Positions 42,671 through 50,719 of a DNA stretch of 64,000 nt are shown one piece after another (position 1 is the first letter of the stretch; each line of letters begins with the position of its first letter). Under the pieces are notes generated by a model that saw only the letters and a program-made list of their open reading frames with translations, had not been told where the DNA came from and searched no databases. Made by a program: the position numbers and the translations under genes. The stretch lies in assembly GCA_031979385.1 (NCBI GenBank), contig DALZEF010000012.1, positions 1 to 64,000 of the forward strand, in the 5' to 3' direction. The DNA comes from Timonella sp031979385 (lineage in GTDB: Bacteria > Actinomycetota > Actinomycetes > Actinomycetales > Cellulomonadaceae).

Positions 42671-42690
42671 TTGAGGACCGAGGTCCCGAA
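42671..42690. promoter_or_regulatory. DevR/DosR-like box upstream of pntA
   Basis: TTGAGGAC-CGAG-GTCCCGAA matches the 20-base DosR consensus TTSGGGACTWWAGTCCCSAA at 16 positions. It is centred about 70 bases before the pntA start. Confidence 0.45.
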
Positions 42691-42751
42691 CCTGAGTCAT
42701 CCCACGTTGATAGAAATGACTGGACCGTACATCTTTCTAATGGAGAAGCCC

Positions 42752-44302
42752 GTGCGTATTGGAGTACCCAGAGAAGCAGCCGCGGATCAGCGGCTCGTTG
42801 CGGCCACACCGAAAACCGTTGAGCAACTCATCAAGCTCGGCTACAGCGTCGCTGTCGAACGTGACGCAGGAGCCCGAGCCAGCATCACCGATCAGGCATA
42901 CCGAGAAGCCGGTGCTGAGATCGTTGAGTCCTCACAGGTGTGGCACAGTGACATAGTCATTACCGTTGACGCCCCCGACCTTGCCACGATCGCGAACATG
43001 GCTAAGGGCGCAACCCTCATCTCCCGTCTGTACCCAGACGACGCCCCGGACTTTGTTTCCGCTGCCAAAGAACAGGGGATCACCGCACTCAACCTCATGT
43101 CCGTGCCGCGTATCTCACGTGCTCAGGCTCTCGACGTCCTGTCAAGCATGTCAAACGTGTCAGGATACCGAGGCATCATCGAGGCTGCCGAAGCCTACGC
43201 AGGCATGTTCGCCGGTCAGGTCACGGCAGCAGGCTCGACGCCACCCGCACGAGTCTTCGTCATCGGTGCTGGTGTCGCAGGCCTGGCGGCGCTGGGTGCA
43301 GCCGGATCACTCGGAGCCGATGTGCGCGCCTATGACGTGCGCTCAGACGTGGCCGAACAGATCGAATCCATGGGCGCCACCTTCGTTCGCGTGGATGCGG
43401 CAGCGCAGGAGTCGGCAGACGGATACGCATCCGAACTGACTGACGAGCAAGAAGCCGCGACCATGCGGGTCTACGCTGCCGAGTCCGCCGCTGCAGATGT
43501 GGTTGTATCCACCGCACTCATTCGCGGCAAAGCGCCCATCACCATCACCGCCGAGATGGTCGCCAACATGAAGCCCGGCTCCGTCATCGTGGACCTCGCC
43601 GCCTCCGGTGGAGGAAACTGCGAACTCACTGAGCCCGGCAAGAAGATCGTCACCGACAACGGCGTCACGATCATCGGATACACCGACCTGCCGGGCCGTA
43701 TGCCAAAACACACCTCGCAGTTGTACGGCACGAACATCGTCAACCTGCTCAAACTCATGACCCCGGAAAAGAACGGCGAGCTTGCAGTAGACCTCGACGA
43801 CGTGATCGTCCGTGGCATCACCGTGACCCACGAATCTTCCATCCTCTGGCCGCCGCCACCCGTTCAAGTCTCGGCAGCGCCCGCTGCCGCACCAGCTTCA
43901 AACCCTGGCACGCAAGCAGCGCCGGAACCTGCCGTATCGTCGCCAAGCCAAAACAAAGGCCGCGGCCGACTCGTCTCAGCAGCAATCGCAGCCCTGCTCC
44001 TCGTTGCCGCCATAACATTCTCCGCGCCAGCTTTCGCGATGCACTTCACCGTGTTCGTACTCGCCGTCATCATCGGCTTCTACGTCATCAACGGAGTCAG
44101 CCACGCGCTGCACACTCCACTGATGGCGCAGACCAACGCAATCTCCGGCATCATCCTCGTGGGCGCCCTCCTGCAACTCGGAAGCACCGACTGGCTCGTC
44201 ACCGCCCTGGCATTCGCCGCCGCAACCGTCGCATCCATCAACATCTTCGGTGGATTCCTCGTGACCGGCCGGATGCTCGAAATGTTCCGAAAGGACGCCT
44301 GA
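42752..44302 (+). CDS. pntA: NAD(P) transhydrogenase subunit alpha
   Basis: A 516-residue subunit of the proton-pumping transhydrogenase that moves hydride between NADH and NADP+. The NAD-binding domain has FVIGAGVAGLAALGAAGSLG, and the membrane part (four spans) follows a Pro/Ala-rich linker near residues 370-410. This single-chain alpha form matches the E. coli type. The GTG at 42752 is chosen because the protein then begins MRIGVPREAAADQR like known PntA, with ATGGAG upstream. Confidence 0.95.
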   Translation: MRIGVPREAAADQRLVAATPKTVEQLIKLGYSVAVERDAGARASITDQAYREAGAEIVESSQVWHSDIVITVDAPDLATIANMAKGATLISRLYPDDAPDFVSAAKEQGITALNLMSVPRISRAQALDVLSSMSNVSGYRGIIEAAEAYAGMFAGQVTAAGSTPPARVFVIGAGVAGLAALGAAGSLGADVRAYDVRSDVAEQIESMGATFVRVDAAAQESADGYASELTDEQEAATMRVYAAESAAADVVVSTALIRGKAPITITAEMVANMKPGSVIVDLAASGGGNCELTEPGKKIVTDNGVTIIGYTDLPGRMPKHTSQLYGTNIVNLLKLMTPEKNGELAVDLDDVIVRGITVTHESSILWPPPPVQVSAAPAAAPASNPGTQAAPEPAVSSPSQNKGRGRLVSAAIAALLLVAAITFSAPAFAMHFTVFVLAVIIGFYVINGVSHALHTPLMAQTNAISGIILVGALLQLGSTDWLVTALAFAAATVASINIFGGFLVTGRMLEMFRKDA

Positions 44303-44303
44303 C

Positions 44304-45707
44304 ATGGAAAACCTCACCCAATTTGTGCAGGCCATCTACCTTCTCGCAGGTGTTCTGTTCATCCTCTCCCTCGCAGGCCTTTCCCGCCAAGAAACTGCAC
44401 GCGCAGGAAACCGGGCCGGACAAGCCGGTATGGTCCTCGCGCTCGCAGCAACCATCCTGCTCGCCCTCGACCACTCCGAACGTGAAGTGGGCGTGACCGC
44501 CGCGCTGATCTTCGGTGCCCTCGGCATCGGTGCGCTTATCGGCTCGTGGAGGGCACGCAAGGTCGAGATGACCCAGATGCCGGAGATGATCGCGATCCTC
44601 CACTCGTTCGTGGGTCTCGCTGCCGTCCTCGTCGGCTTTAACTCCTACCTGACCGACACCACGCACGACACCGTCCACCTCATCGAGGTGTTCCTCGGAG
44701 TCTTCATCGGTGCGATCACCTTCACCGGGTCAATCGTGGCGTGGCTCAAGCTCGCCGCCAAGATCAAGACCGCACCGCTCACGCTGCCTGGCCGCCACTG
44801 GCTCAACGCGGGTGCCGTCCTCGCCTCACTCGGGCTAATGGCGTGGTTCATCGTCTCTCCGAGCATCATTCCTCTCATCATCATGACCGTGCTTGCACTC
44901 TTCGTGGGCTGGCACATGGTCATGGCCATCGGTGGTGGAGACATGCCCGTGGTCGTCTCGATGCTCAACTCGTATTCGGGTTGGGCGGCGGCCGCGGCCG
45001 GGTTCATGCTCTCGAACGACCTGCTCATCATCACAGGTGCACTCGTCGGTTCGTCCGGTGCGATCCTCTCCTACATCATGTGCAAAGCAATGAACCGCAA
45101 GTTCATCTCCGTTATCCTCGGTGGATTCGGCTCGGACGGTGGCTCACCAACCGGAGCGGTCGTCGAGGGCGAACACACCGAGGTCACCGCGGAGGAAGTC
45201 GCAGACCTCCTCAAGACCGCCAAGCGCATCCTCATCACGCCCGGATACGGCATGGCCGTGGCAAAGGCGCAATACCCTGTCGCTGAACTGACCACGCGCC
45301 TACGCAATGAAGGCAAGGAAGTCGTCTTCGGCGTCCACCCCGTCGCAGGCCGCCTCCCTGGGCACATGAACGTGCTCCTCGCAGAGGCCAAGGTTCCCTA
45401 CGACATCGTGGAGGAACTCGAAGAAGTCAACGAGGACATGGCCGCAACCGACCTAGTCCTCGTGATCGGGGCAAACGATACCGTCAACCCTGCCGCCGAG
45501 GACGACCCAACCTCCCCCATCGCGGGAATGCCGGTCATCCAGGTATGGAATGCGAGACAAGTCATCGTGTTCAAACGTTCCATGGCAGTCGGCTACGCGG
45601 GCGTCCAGAACCCGCTGTTCTTCAAGGAGAACACCTCCATGCTGTTCGGTGACGCCAAGGAACGCGTCGACGACATCGTTCGCGCTCTAGCGACACGCGT
45701 TCCATAA
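44304..45707 (+). CDS. pntB: NAD(P) transhydrogenase subunit beta
   Basis: A 467-residue subunit with about nine spans in the first 270 residues and the NADP-binding domain III at the C-terminus (ILITPGYGMAVAKAQYPVAE, then LVIGANDTVNPAAEDD). It starts one base after pntA. The membrane part forms the proton channel with PntA. A terminator hairpin follows. Confidence 0.96.
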   Translation: MENLTQFVQAIYLLAGVLFILSLAGLSRQETARAGNRAGQAGMVLALAATILLALDHSEREVGVTAALIFGALGIGALIGSWRARKVEMTQMPEMIAILHSFVGLAAVLVGFNSYLTDTTHDTVHLIEVFLGVFIGAITFTGSIVAWLKLAAKIKTAPLTLPGRHWLNAGAVLASLGLMAWFIVSPSIIPLIIMTVLALFVGWHMVMAIGGGDMPVVVSMLNSYSGWAAAAAGFMLSNDLLIITGALVGSSGAILSYIMCKAMNRKFISVILGGFGSDGGSPTGAVVEGEHTEVTAEEVADLLKTAKRILITPGYGMAVAKAQYPVAELTTRLRNEGKEVVFGVHPVAGRLPGHMNVLLAEAKVPYDIVEELEEVNEDMAATDLVLVIGANDTVNPAAEDDPTSPIAGMPVIQVWNARQVIVFKRSMAVGYAGVQNPLFFKENTSMLFGDAKERVDDIVRALATRVP

Positions 45708-45761
45708 GCGAGCGTTCACGTTCTCCGCCCGTCGGCGTTCATTGCCTATACAAAAACTGTC

Positions 45762-45790
45762 GAGACCACCCGGTATTTACGGGTGGTCTC
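45762..45790 (+). terminator. Terminator of pntAB
   Basis: GAGACCACCCG (45762-45772) pairs perfectly with CGGGTGGTCTC (45780-45790) around a seven-base loop. The T-run is short. Confidence 0.65.
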
Positions 45791-45871
45791 GTCGCAAAAC
45801 GGGTGCGTAATACCTCAGATGGCCGGGGCACAGTTTCCCAAGCATCACATGCTCAGGGGTAGGCTAGGTTC

Positions 45872-46084
45872 ATGCCTCACAACGATGATTTGACCCCGGA
45901 GCAGCGCCGCGAGATCGAAAAGCAACACCAGCAGGCGAACTGGCTCCTCGGTGGCATCATCATTGTTGTGTGCTTCGCGGCAGGCAACGCGATTTCGATG
46001 GCCACCACCAACCGCATGTTCATCGTGTTCGGCGTGAGTGTCGGTGTCATAGCGGCATGGGCGATCAACCGGTACGTCAAGTAG
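45872..46084 (+). CDS. Small two-span membrane protein
   Basis: A 70-residue protein with a charged N-terminus (DDLTPEQRREIEKQHQQ) and two hydrophobic spans (about 25-42 and 48-65). No named family is recognised. The ATG lies six bases after TAGGCT without an SD, so the mRNA is probably leaderless. It stands alone between pntB and a hairpin of the dispersed repeat family. Confidence 0.65.
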   Translation: MPHNDDLTPEQRREIEKQHQQANWLLGGIIIVVCFAAGNAISMATTNRMFIVFGVSVGVIAAWAINRYVK

Positions 46085-46116
46085 TTCAGGCGTTTCACGC
46101 CTCATAAAACCTCAAA

Positions 46117-46170
46117 TTGGCGACGAGCCCTCGTCTTCCAGCGCACATTGCGCTGGAAGACGAGGGCTCG
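46117..46170. terminator. Perfect 21-bp hairpin with repeat core, end of galE
   Basis: Arms 46124-46144 and 46150-46170 are perfectly complementary around ACATT. The TTGGCGACGAG core (46117-46127) overlaps the left arm. A second copy of the core in reverse lies at 46267-46280. The element sits between convergent genes. Confidence 0.65.
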
Positions 46171-46290
46171 CGTCATAACCGGATCATGTTGGGGCTGCGT
46201 TCGCGTTGTCGCGAAACCCCCCTACGTATGCGAGGACCACACTGGCGGCGATGCCGGCCGGTCCCCGACTCGTCGGCAATGAAACTGGAC

Positions 46291-47274
46291 CTACAGTTCG
46301 ATCCGGTTCGGGCCCGCCTGCCAGGCGGACCACGCGGAGTTCAGGATGTCGTCGAGGTTCTTCTCGGCATGCCAGCCGAGGACCTCGTTGATGCGCTTGG
46401 CAGAACCAACCAGGTGCGGCGGGTCGCCTGCGCGGCGATCGCGGATCTCAGCCTGGATATCGATTCCCGAAGCCTTCGCGAGACCATCAATGATGTCCTT
46501 CACCGATGCCCCTTCACCGGTCGAAACGTTGAACACGTCAACCGGGCGCTCATCCTGTTGCAGGTAGTCAAGCGCGGCGATGTGCGCCTTGGCCAGGTCG
46601 AGCACATGGATGTAGTCGCGAACGCACGTTCCGTCCTCGGTGTCATAGTCCGCGCCGAAGATCAGTGGAGCCTGACCCTTGGCAACCCGCTCAAGCACCA
46701 TAGGGATGAGGTTGAGGATCGCTGGGTCGCCAAGGTCATCCCAACCAGCACCGGCAACGTTGAAGTAGCGCAGGCCCGCAAACCGCAGACCAAACGCCTT
46801 GCCCGCAGCGCGTCCCATCCACTCACCGATGAGCTTGGTCTCGCCGTACGGGTTGATCGGCTTCATGTCGACGTCTTCAGTGACCACAGCCACGGGAGGC
46901 ATACCGTAGGTCGCCGCCGATGAGGAGAAGACCAGGTCGCGTGCACCGGATGCCTCCATCGCGGAGATGACGTTGACCATGCCACCCACGTTCTGCTCGT
47001 AGTAGAACATGGGGCGGGCAACCGATTCACCGACCTGCTTCTGGGCCGCGAAGTGAATGACAGCGGTGACGCCGTACTTCTTCATGGTTTCCGTAAGAAC
47101 GTCCTTGGCTTCAGGGCTCGCTACGTCAAGCTCCACGAGCGTTGCGCCGCCAATGCGACCTGCGCGCCCAGTGCTCAGGTTGTCCACGACCACAACGTCG
47201 GTTCCCTGTTCCTGCAGGAGCCGTACAACGTGGGCCCCAATGTAGCCTGCTCCACCGGTTACGAGTACTGCCAT
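46291..47274 (-). CDS. galE: UDP-glucose 4-epimerase
   Basis: A 327-residue extended SDR that interconverts UDP-glucose and UDP-galactose. The NAD-binding motif is VTGGAGYIGAH at the N-terminus, and the catalytic tyrosine and lysine are in NPYGETKLIGEW. VRDYIHVLDLAKAH is the family's C-terminal motif. The ATG at 47274 has AGAGGTGA upstream and is preferred to a longer frame. It is monocistronic. Confidence 0.93.
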   Translation of the reverse strand: MAVLVTGGAGYIGAHVVRLLQEQGTDVVVVDNLSTGRAGRIGGATLVELDVASPEAKDVLTETMKKYGVTAVIHFAAQKQVGESVARPMFYYEQNVGGMVNVISAMEASGARDLVFSSSAATYGMPPVAVVTEDVDMKPINPYGETKLIGEWMGRAAGKAFGLRFAGLRYFNVAGAGWDDLGDPAILNLIPMVLERVAKGQAPLIFGADYDTEDGTCVRDYIHVLDLAKAHIAALDYLQQDERPVDVFNVSTGEGASVKDIIDGLAKASGIDIQAEIRDRRAGDPPHLVGSAKRINEVLGWHAEKNLDDILNSAWSAWQAGPNRIEL

Positions 47275-47357
47275 GACTTCACCTCTCGTCTGGGATTCCG
47301 CGTCTGCCATACGTCCTGGCTTCCGGAATCTCTATTATTTTTATCGTGGAATTAAGT

Positions 47358-47711
47358 CTATGCCCAGCCTAGTTCATGCAACCGGTCATCATCAATACCG
47401 AAGTAGTGGGCGACCTCATGCACAACTGTGACGAGAACCTCCTCAACCACTTCCTCCACAGATTCGCACATGCGTAACGTGGGATTCATGTAGATGGTGA
47501 TGCGATCAGGAAGCGCCCCAGCACCCCACATGAAACCCCGTTCAGTGAGGGGAACACCATCATAAACCCCCAGCAAATCAGGCGTTTCCGCAGGTGGCTC
47601 ATCTTCAACGAACACCACAACGTTATCAATATGGGGCACAAGATCAGCCGGCAGTTGATCCAACGCGTCCGAAACCGCCAGTTCAAATTCCTCACGAGAC
47701 ATCTCGACCAT
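47358..47711 (-). CDS. Zincin-like metallopeptidase family protein
   Basis: A 117-residue protein with the metal motif HEVAHYFGIDDDRLHELGW (98-116) of the minimal zincin family (PF06262). The N-terminal half begins VEMSREEFELAVSDALDQLP, as in most actinobacterial members. Peptidase activity of this family has not been clearly shown. The start lacks an SD and may be leaderless. Confidence 0.88.
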   Translation of the reverse strand: MVEMSREEFELAVSDALDQLPADLVPHIDNVVVFVEDEPPAETPDLLGVYDGVPLTERGFMWGAGALPDRITIYMNPTLRMCESVEEVVEEVLVTVVHEVAHYFGIDDDRLHELGWA

Positions 47712-47813
47712 AGGCCAATCTTCGCAGAAAACCGTTTTGCTTTTTGAACAGGTTTACCCATATGATTTTTCAGCAGGCACGGGCCGCTGGGTACAGCAGA
47801 CCGTGGAAGCAAA

Positions 47814-47886
47814 GCCCCCATCGTCTAGTGGCCTAGGACGCCGCCCTTTCACGGCGGTAACACGGGTTCGAATCCCGTTGGGGGTA
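47814..47886 (+). tRNA. tRNA-Glu (anticodon TTC)
   Basis: A 73-base cloverleaf. Acceptor GCCCCCA pairs with TGGGGGT, the anticodon arm is CCGCC-CTTTCAC-GGCGG, and the T-loop is TTCGAAT. It starts a Glu-Asp-Asp-Phe cluster. Confidence 0.96.
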
Positions 47887-47945
47887 CCAGTTGATTCACA
47901 TCAACTAACCGCCAGTCTCACTGGCAAAGGCAAGGCCTTAACTAA

Positions 47946-48019
47946 GGCCCCGTAGCGCAGTTGGTTAGCGCGCCGCCCTGTCACGGCGGAGGTCGCGGGT
48001 TCAAGTCCCGTCGGGGTCG
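47946..48019 (+). tRNA. tRNA-Asp (anticodon GTC), first copy
   Basis: A 74-base cloverleaf. Acceptor GGCCCCG pairs with CGGGGTC (one G-U), and the anticodon arm is CCGCC-CTGTCAC-GGCGG. It is identical, where readable, to the second copy. Confidence 0.96.
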
Positions 48020-48067
48020 CTCTTCATGAGCGATTGAGTTTGTGAAGCGGTCTAGATAGATCATCTA

Positions 48068-48241
48068 GGCCCCGTAGCGCAGTTGGTTAGCGCGCCGCCC
48101 TGTCACGGCGGAGGTCGCGGGNNNNNNNNNNNNNNNNNNNNNNNNNNNNNNNNNNNNNNNNNNNNNNNNNNNNNNNNNNNNNNNNNNNNNNNNNNNNNNN
48201 NNNNNNNNNNNNNNNNNNNNNTTCAAGTCCCGTCGGGGTCG
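48068..48241 (+). tRNA. tRNA-Asp (anticodon GTC), second copy split by an assembly gap
   Basis: The first 54 bases (48068-48121) and the last 20 (48222-48241) equal the first tRNA-Asp end to end once the 100 Ns are removed. The gap therefore lies inside the T-arm. The gene itself is probably intact, or the gap hides further near-identical tRNA copies. Confidence 0.75.
48122..48221. other. Assembly gap of 100 N
   Basis: Exactly 100 Ns, the usual placeholder for a gap of unknown length. It falls between two repeated tRNA-Asp sequences, which explains the break. Confidence 0.98.
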
Positions 48242-48267
48242 CGGTTCATACTAGTATGGACAACCAA

Positions 48268-48340
48268 GGCTCTGTAGCTCAGTTGGTAGAGCGTTCGACT
48301 GAAAATCGAAAGGTCACCGGATCGATGCCGGTCGGAGCCA
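48268..48340 (+). tRNA. tRNA-Phe (anticodon GAA)
   Basis: A 73-base cloverleaf. Acceptor GGCTCTG pairs with CGGAGCC, and the anticodon loop is CTGAAAA. The T-stem ACCGG/CCGGT encloses ATCGATG, so position 54 is A in place of the nearly universal T. Confidence 0.94.
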
Positions 48341-48346
48341 CAAGAT

Positions 48347-48375
48347 AAATCCCCTGCTCAGGCGGGGGATTTTTC
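48347..48375 (+). terminator. Terminator of the tRNA cluster
   Basis: AAATCCCC pairs with GGGGGATTT across the loop (48347-48372), followed by further T residues. Confidence 0.8.
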
Positions 48376-48439
48376 ATTTCTTCCGCAAGTTTAGCCCCGG
48401 TGTACGGGGTGAGAGGGCTGGCACCCCCAACATGGTGAT

Positions 48440-48496
48440 TTTCCGGTGAGAGTGCGATTTTTCATGGTGGGTGATTCCGGAAAACCACCATGTCGC
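48440..48496. repeat. 57-bp direct repeat, left copy
   Basis: About 89% identical to 49225-49281 (six differences). Inside it, segments lie in the order A-B-A'-B': TTTTCCGG, CATGGTGG, CCGGAAAA, CCACCATG, so two inverted repeats interlock as in a pseudoknot. The two copies flank the antitoxin-toxin pair. Confidence 0.75.
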
Positions 48497-48570
48497 ATTT
48501 ACCTGCGAATGTAGAGGCTTGGTGGGCGCAAGCCCTGGGCAATGTCAGGGGTGCCGCCTACACTTGAAGT

Positions 48571-48828
48571 ATGTCGATGACCGTCACTGAAGCAGAACAG
48601 GCGCTGCTGTCGTTGGATTGCCGCGACCGCGCCGAAGTGCTGCATCGTGGCATTCTCAGCCTTGACCTTGACGATCACACGGGCTCGGATCAAGTTGAAG
48701 TTGATACCGCCTGGCACACGGAGTTGCGTCACCGCATTGACGACATCAAAAGCGGCAAAGTCGAGTTGCTCGATGTGGATGAATCCCATGCGCAACTTCG
48801 CGCCGAACTTGCCGCACGTCGCAAGTGA
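48571..48828 (+). CDS. Addiction-module antitoxin (PF09720-like)
   Basis: An 85-residue acidic protein with the helical pattern of the addiction-module family: VTEAEQALLSLDCRDRAEVL at the start, and EVDTAWHTELRHRIDDIKSG and DVDESHAQLRAELAARRK after it. Such antitoxins bind a RelE/ParE-type toxin encoded next. The stop overlaps the toxin start (GTGA). Because the toxin is broken, this antitoxin may be a relic or may protect against related toxins. Confidence 0.82.
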   Translation: MSMTVTEAEQALLSLDCRDRAEVLHRGILSLDLDDHTGSDQVEVDTAWHTELRHRIDDIKSGKVELLDVDESHAQLRAELAARRK

Positions 48829-49142
48829 CCCTCGTCAAACGAGAACATCCAGAAGCCCGCACCGAACTACGTGAAGCTGCGTTCTAGTACGACGATCAGC
48901 AATTGTATCTTGGTGACGACTTCTATGACGCGATCGACACCACGATCCAGCGTGTACTTAATTGGCCGGATGCCGCCCCAGTGTTCCCGGGTTGGGATGA
49001 ACTGCCCGTGGTGCGAAGTGCAAGCGTGAGCGTGTTTCCCTACCGGGTGATCTATTACCTCACCGACACGAGCGTGGTGATCCTTACTTATGCGCACCAT
49101 CGCCGTAAGCCAGGGCATTGTCAGCATCGTCTCGACGGTTAA
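48825..49142 (+). pseudogene. RelE/ParE-type toxin with a premature amber stop
   Basis: The frame starts with GTG overlapping the antitoxin stop and would encode 105 residues. Codon 21 is TAG (48885-48887), after REHPEARTELREAAF and before YDDQQLYLGDDFYDAID; relatives usually have Trp there, so a TGG to TAG change is likely. The rest of the frame is open and carries the family's C-terminal strands (VFPYRVIYYLTDTSVVILTY). A restart at the TTG at 48903 would lack the first helix. Confidence 0.8.
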
Positions 49143-49224
49143 ATCCGGTCCATTAGCGTCGGGTTTTTCGGTTTATCTGGAGAGTAGAGCATCCTAACTA
49201 GAAGGCTACCTCTCCAATGTCGTC

Positions 49225-49281
49225 TTTCCGGTGAGAGTGCTATTTCTTATGGTTGGTGACTCCGGAAAACCACCATGCCGC
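49225..49281. repeat. 57-bp direct repeat, right copy
   Basis: Same orientation as 48440-48496, with six differences. The CCGGAAAACCACCATG part is fully conserved, while the B arm has two changes that weaken its pairing. Confidence 0.75.
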
Positions 49282-49417
49282 GTTTAAGGCGCTCTAACTT
49301 CACTACCGTTCATCCGGCTGTACCCGCAGAAAACGATGTTTCCCTCCTGTCGCCACTGTCACCAAAAAATCCCGCAACATTAGCGACACAACCGCAACAC
49401 CGACTAGCCTTAAGTGC

Positions 49418-49611
49418 ATGCCCATACTTGTCCTTCCTCAACGGAAGTCCTGGAACCGGCAAGACGACTCTGGCCCGAAGGTGAGTAGCCGATCATCCAT
49501 TGAGTGTCGCCTTGGATATAGACACCATACGCAGCATGGTTGGTGGGTGGCGTGACGATGAGTCCAACGCCGGGAAACTGGCCCGCGACCTTTCACGTTC
49601 CATGATTCACA
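49418..49611 (+). pseudogene. AAA/P-loop small-molecule kinase-like pseudogene
   Basis: Fragments of one protein lie in order: MPILVL, then (after a one-base frameshift near 49435) FLNGSPGTGKTTLARR, a TGA stop (49482-49484), then in the same frame VADHPLSVALDIDTIRSMVG and GWRDDESNAGKLARDLSRSM. These match ATP-binding kinase-like proteins with Walker A and a second-strand aspartate. After about 49611 similarity ends, so the C-terminal half is gone. TAGCCT seven bases before the ATG suggests it was once leaderless. Confidence 0.7.
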
Positions 49612-49942
49612 CACCGACAGCAGCGTTGCCGGAACTCGAGGATAGGAAGGGTAAGCATGATCCAAGCGGAGTACAGGGCACAGTTGAGGAGAATCCTCAA
49701 TACAGCTCCGATCAGCCTGAATGAGTTCTGTGCCAAAACACCAGCTTGGTCTCGCCCAGTCTGCGACCACCTCAGCATTGACACAGCCACACGCGCGTAC
49801 CGGGTCAAGGCGGATTATGCTCCACCAAATCAGCAGGTAGAGGCTATGAGTCCTAGTCAAGGTCCCAGTTTCAAGCCGACCCACAGACCTAGTATGGGAC
49901 CACGGGCAGCAACGGCGCTGTCCGCAGGGATTGGAGGACCCC

Positions 49943-50719
49943 ATGCGTACTATCGTGATTACCGGTGGAATCTCCGGTATCGGTAAGGCTCTGGCGGATA
50001 CGATCCGCGCGGCTGGCGATAAGGTCATCACCGTTGACCTCAAGGACGCTGACGTTAACGTCGACCTCACCACGGTTGAGGGACGCGAAGCACTCGTGGA
50101 GCAGGTGCGGGAACTGTCTGGTGGAAAGATTGATGGAATCGTGGCGAACGCTGGTTTGGCGGCGCCTGTCGCCGCGACGATTGGCGTGAACTATTTCGGT
50201 GCTATTGCGACGCTTGAGGGGTTACGGCCTCTGCTCGCTGGCTCGGATGCACCGCGTGCGGCACTCACCACGTCGATGGCGTCGCTGCACCCGAACGATG
50301 AGAAACTCGTTGACCTGTGCCTTGCGGGCGATGAGGAGGGTGCGCTGGCTCGCGCCGAGGAACTGGCAGCCGATCCACAGACGGGTGGTTTGATCTATGG
50401 TTCGTCGAAGGCTGCGATTGCTCGGTGGATGCGCCGGGTGGCACCCACGGCGGAGTGGGCTGGCGAGAACATTCCGCTGAACGGTGTCGGGCCGGGTGTG
50501 GTGTTCACGCCGATGACCGCTGACCTCACTGCGACACAGGAGGCGCGCGAGGGTCTACTTGAGATGGTTCCGATGCCGCTCAATGGCTTTATGGAAGCCC
50601 AGGTTGTCGCGGATGTTCTGGATTTCCTGATCTCGCGGAAGAACACTCATCTGTGTGGTCAGATCATCTTCGTTGACGGTGGTTCCGATGCGGTGATTCG
50701 CGGGGATTCCACCTGGTGA
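49943..50719 (+). CDS. Short-chain dehydrogenase, 3-alpha-HSD/carbonyl reductase-like
   Basis: A 258-residue classical SDR. The cofactor motif is TGGISGIG (7-14), NAG follows near residue 70, and the catalytic YGSSK is near 152-156. A helical insertion before the active site (KLVDLCLAGDEEGALARAEE) resembles bacterial 3-alpha-hydroxysteroid dehydrogenase/carbonyl reductases. The ATG has GGAGG six bases upstream. The substrate is unknown. A terminator hairpin follows. Confidence 0.87.
   Translation: MRTIVITGGISGIGKALADTIRAAGDKVITVDLKDADVNVDLTTVEGREALVEQVRELSGGKIDGIVANAGLAAPVAATIGVNYFGAIATLEGLRPLLAGSDAPRAALTTSMASLHPNDEKLVDLCLAGDEEGALARAEELAADPQTGGLIYGSSKAAIARWMRRVAPTAEWAGENIPLNGVGPGVVFTPMTADLTATQEAREGLLEMVPMPLNGFMEAQVVADVLDFLISRKNTHLCGQIIFVDGGSDAVIRGDSTW

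Larger units (their letters stand above)
49143..49942. other. Decayed accessory region
   Basis: About 800 bases hold only the right copy of the 57-bp repeat, a broken P-loop kinase gene (49418-49611) and the leader of the SDR gene. Open frames at 49500-49724 and 49657-49986 have no recognisable protein character beyond the kinase fragment. Confidence 0.6.

Noticed and set aside
48083..48277. Open frame across the N-run
   Set aside because: It reads through tRNA-Asp and 100 unknown bases, so it is an artefact.
49657..49986. 109-residue frame before the SDR gene
   Set aside because: The sequence becomes low in complexity and overlaps the SDR start region. No family is recognisable.
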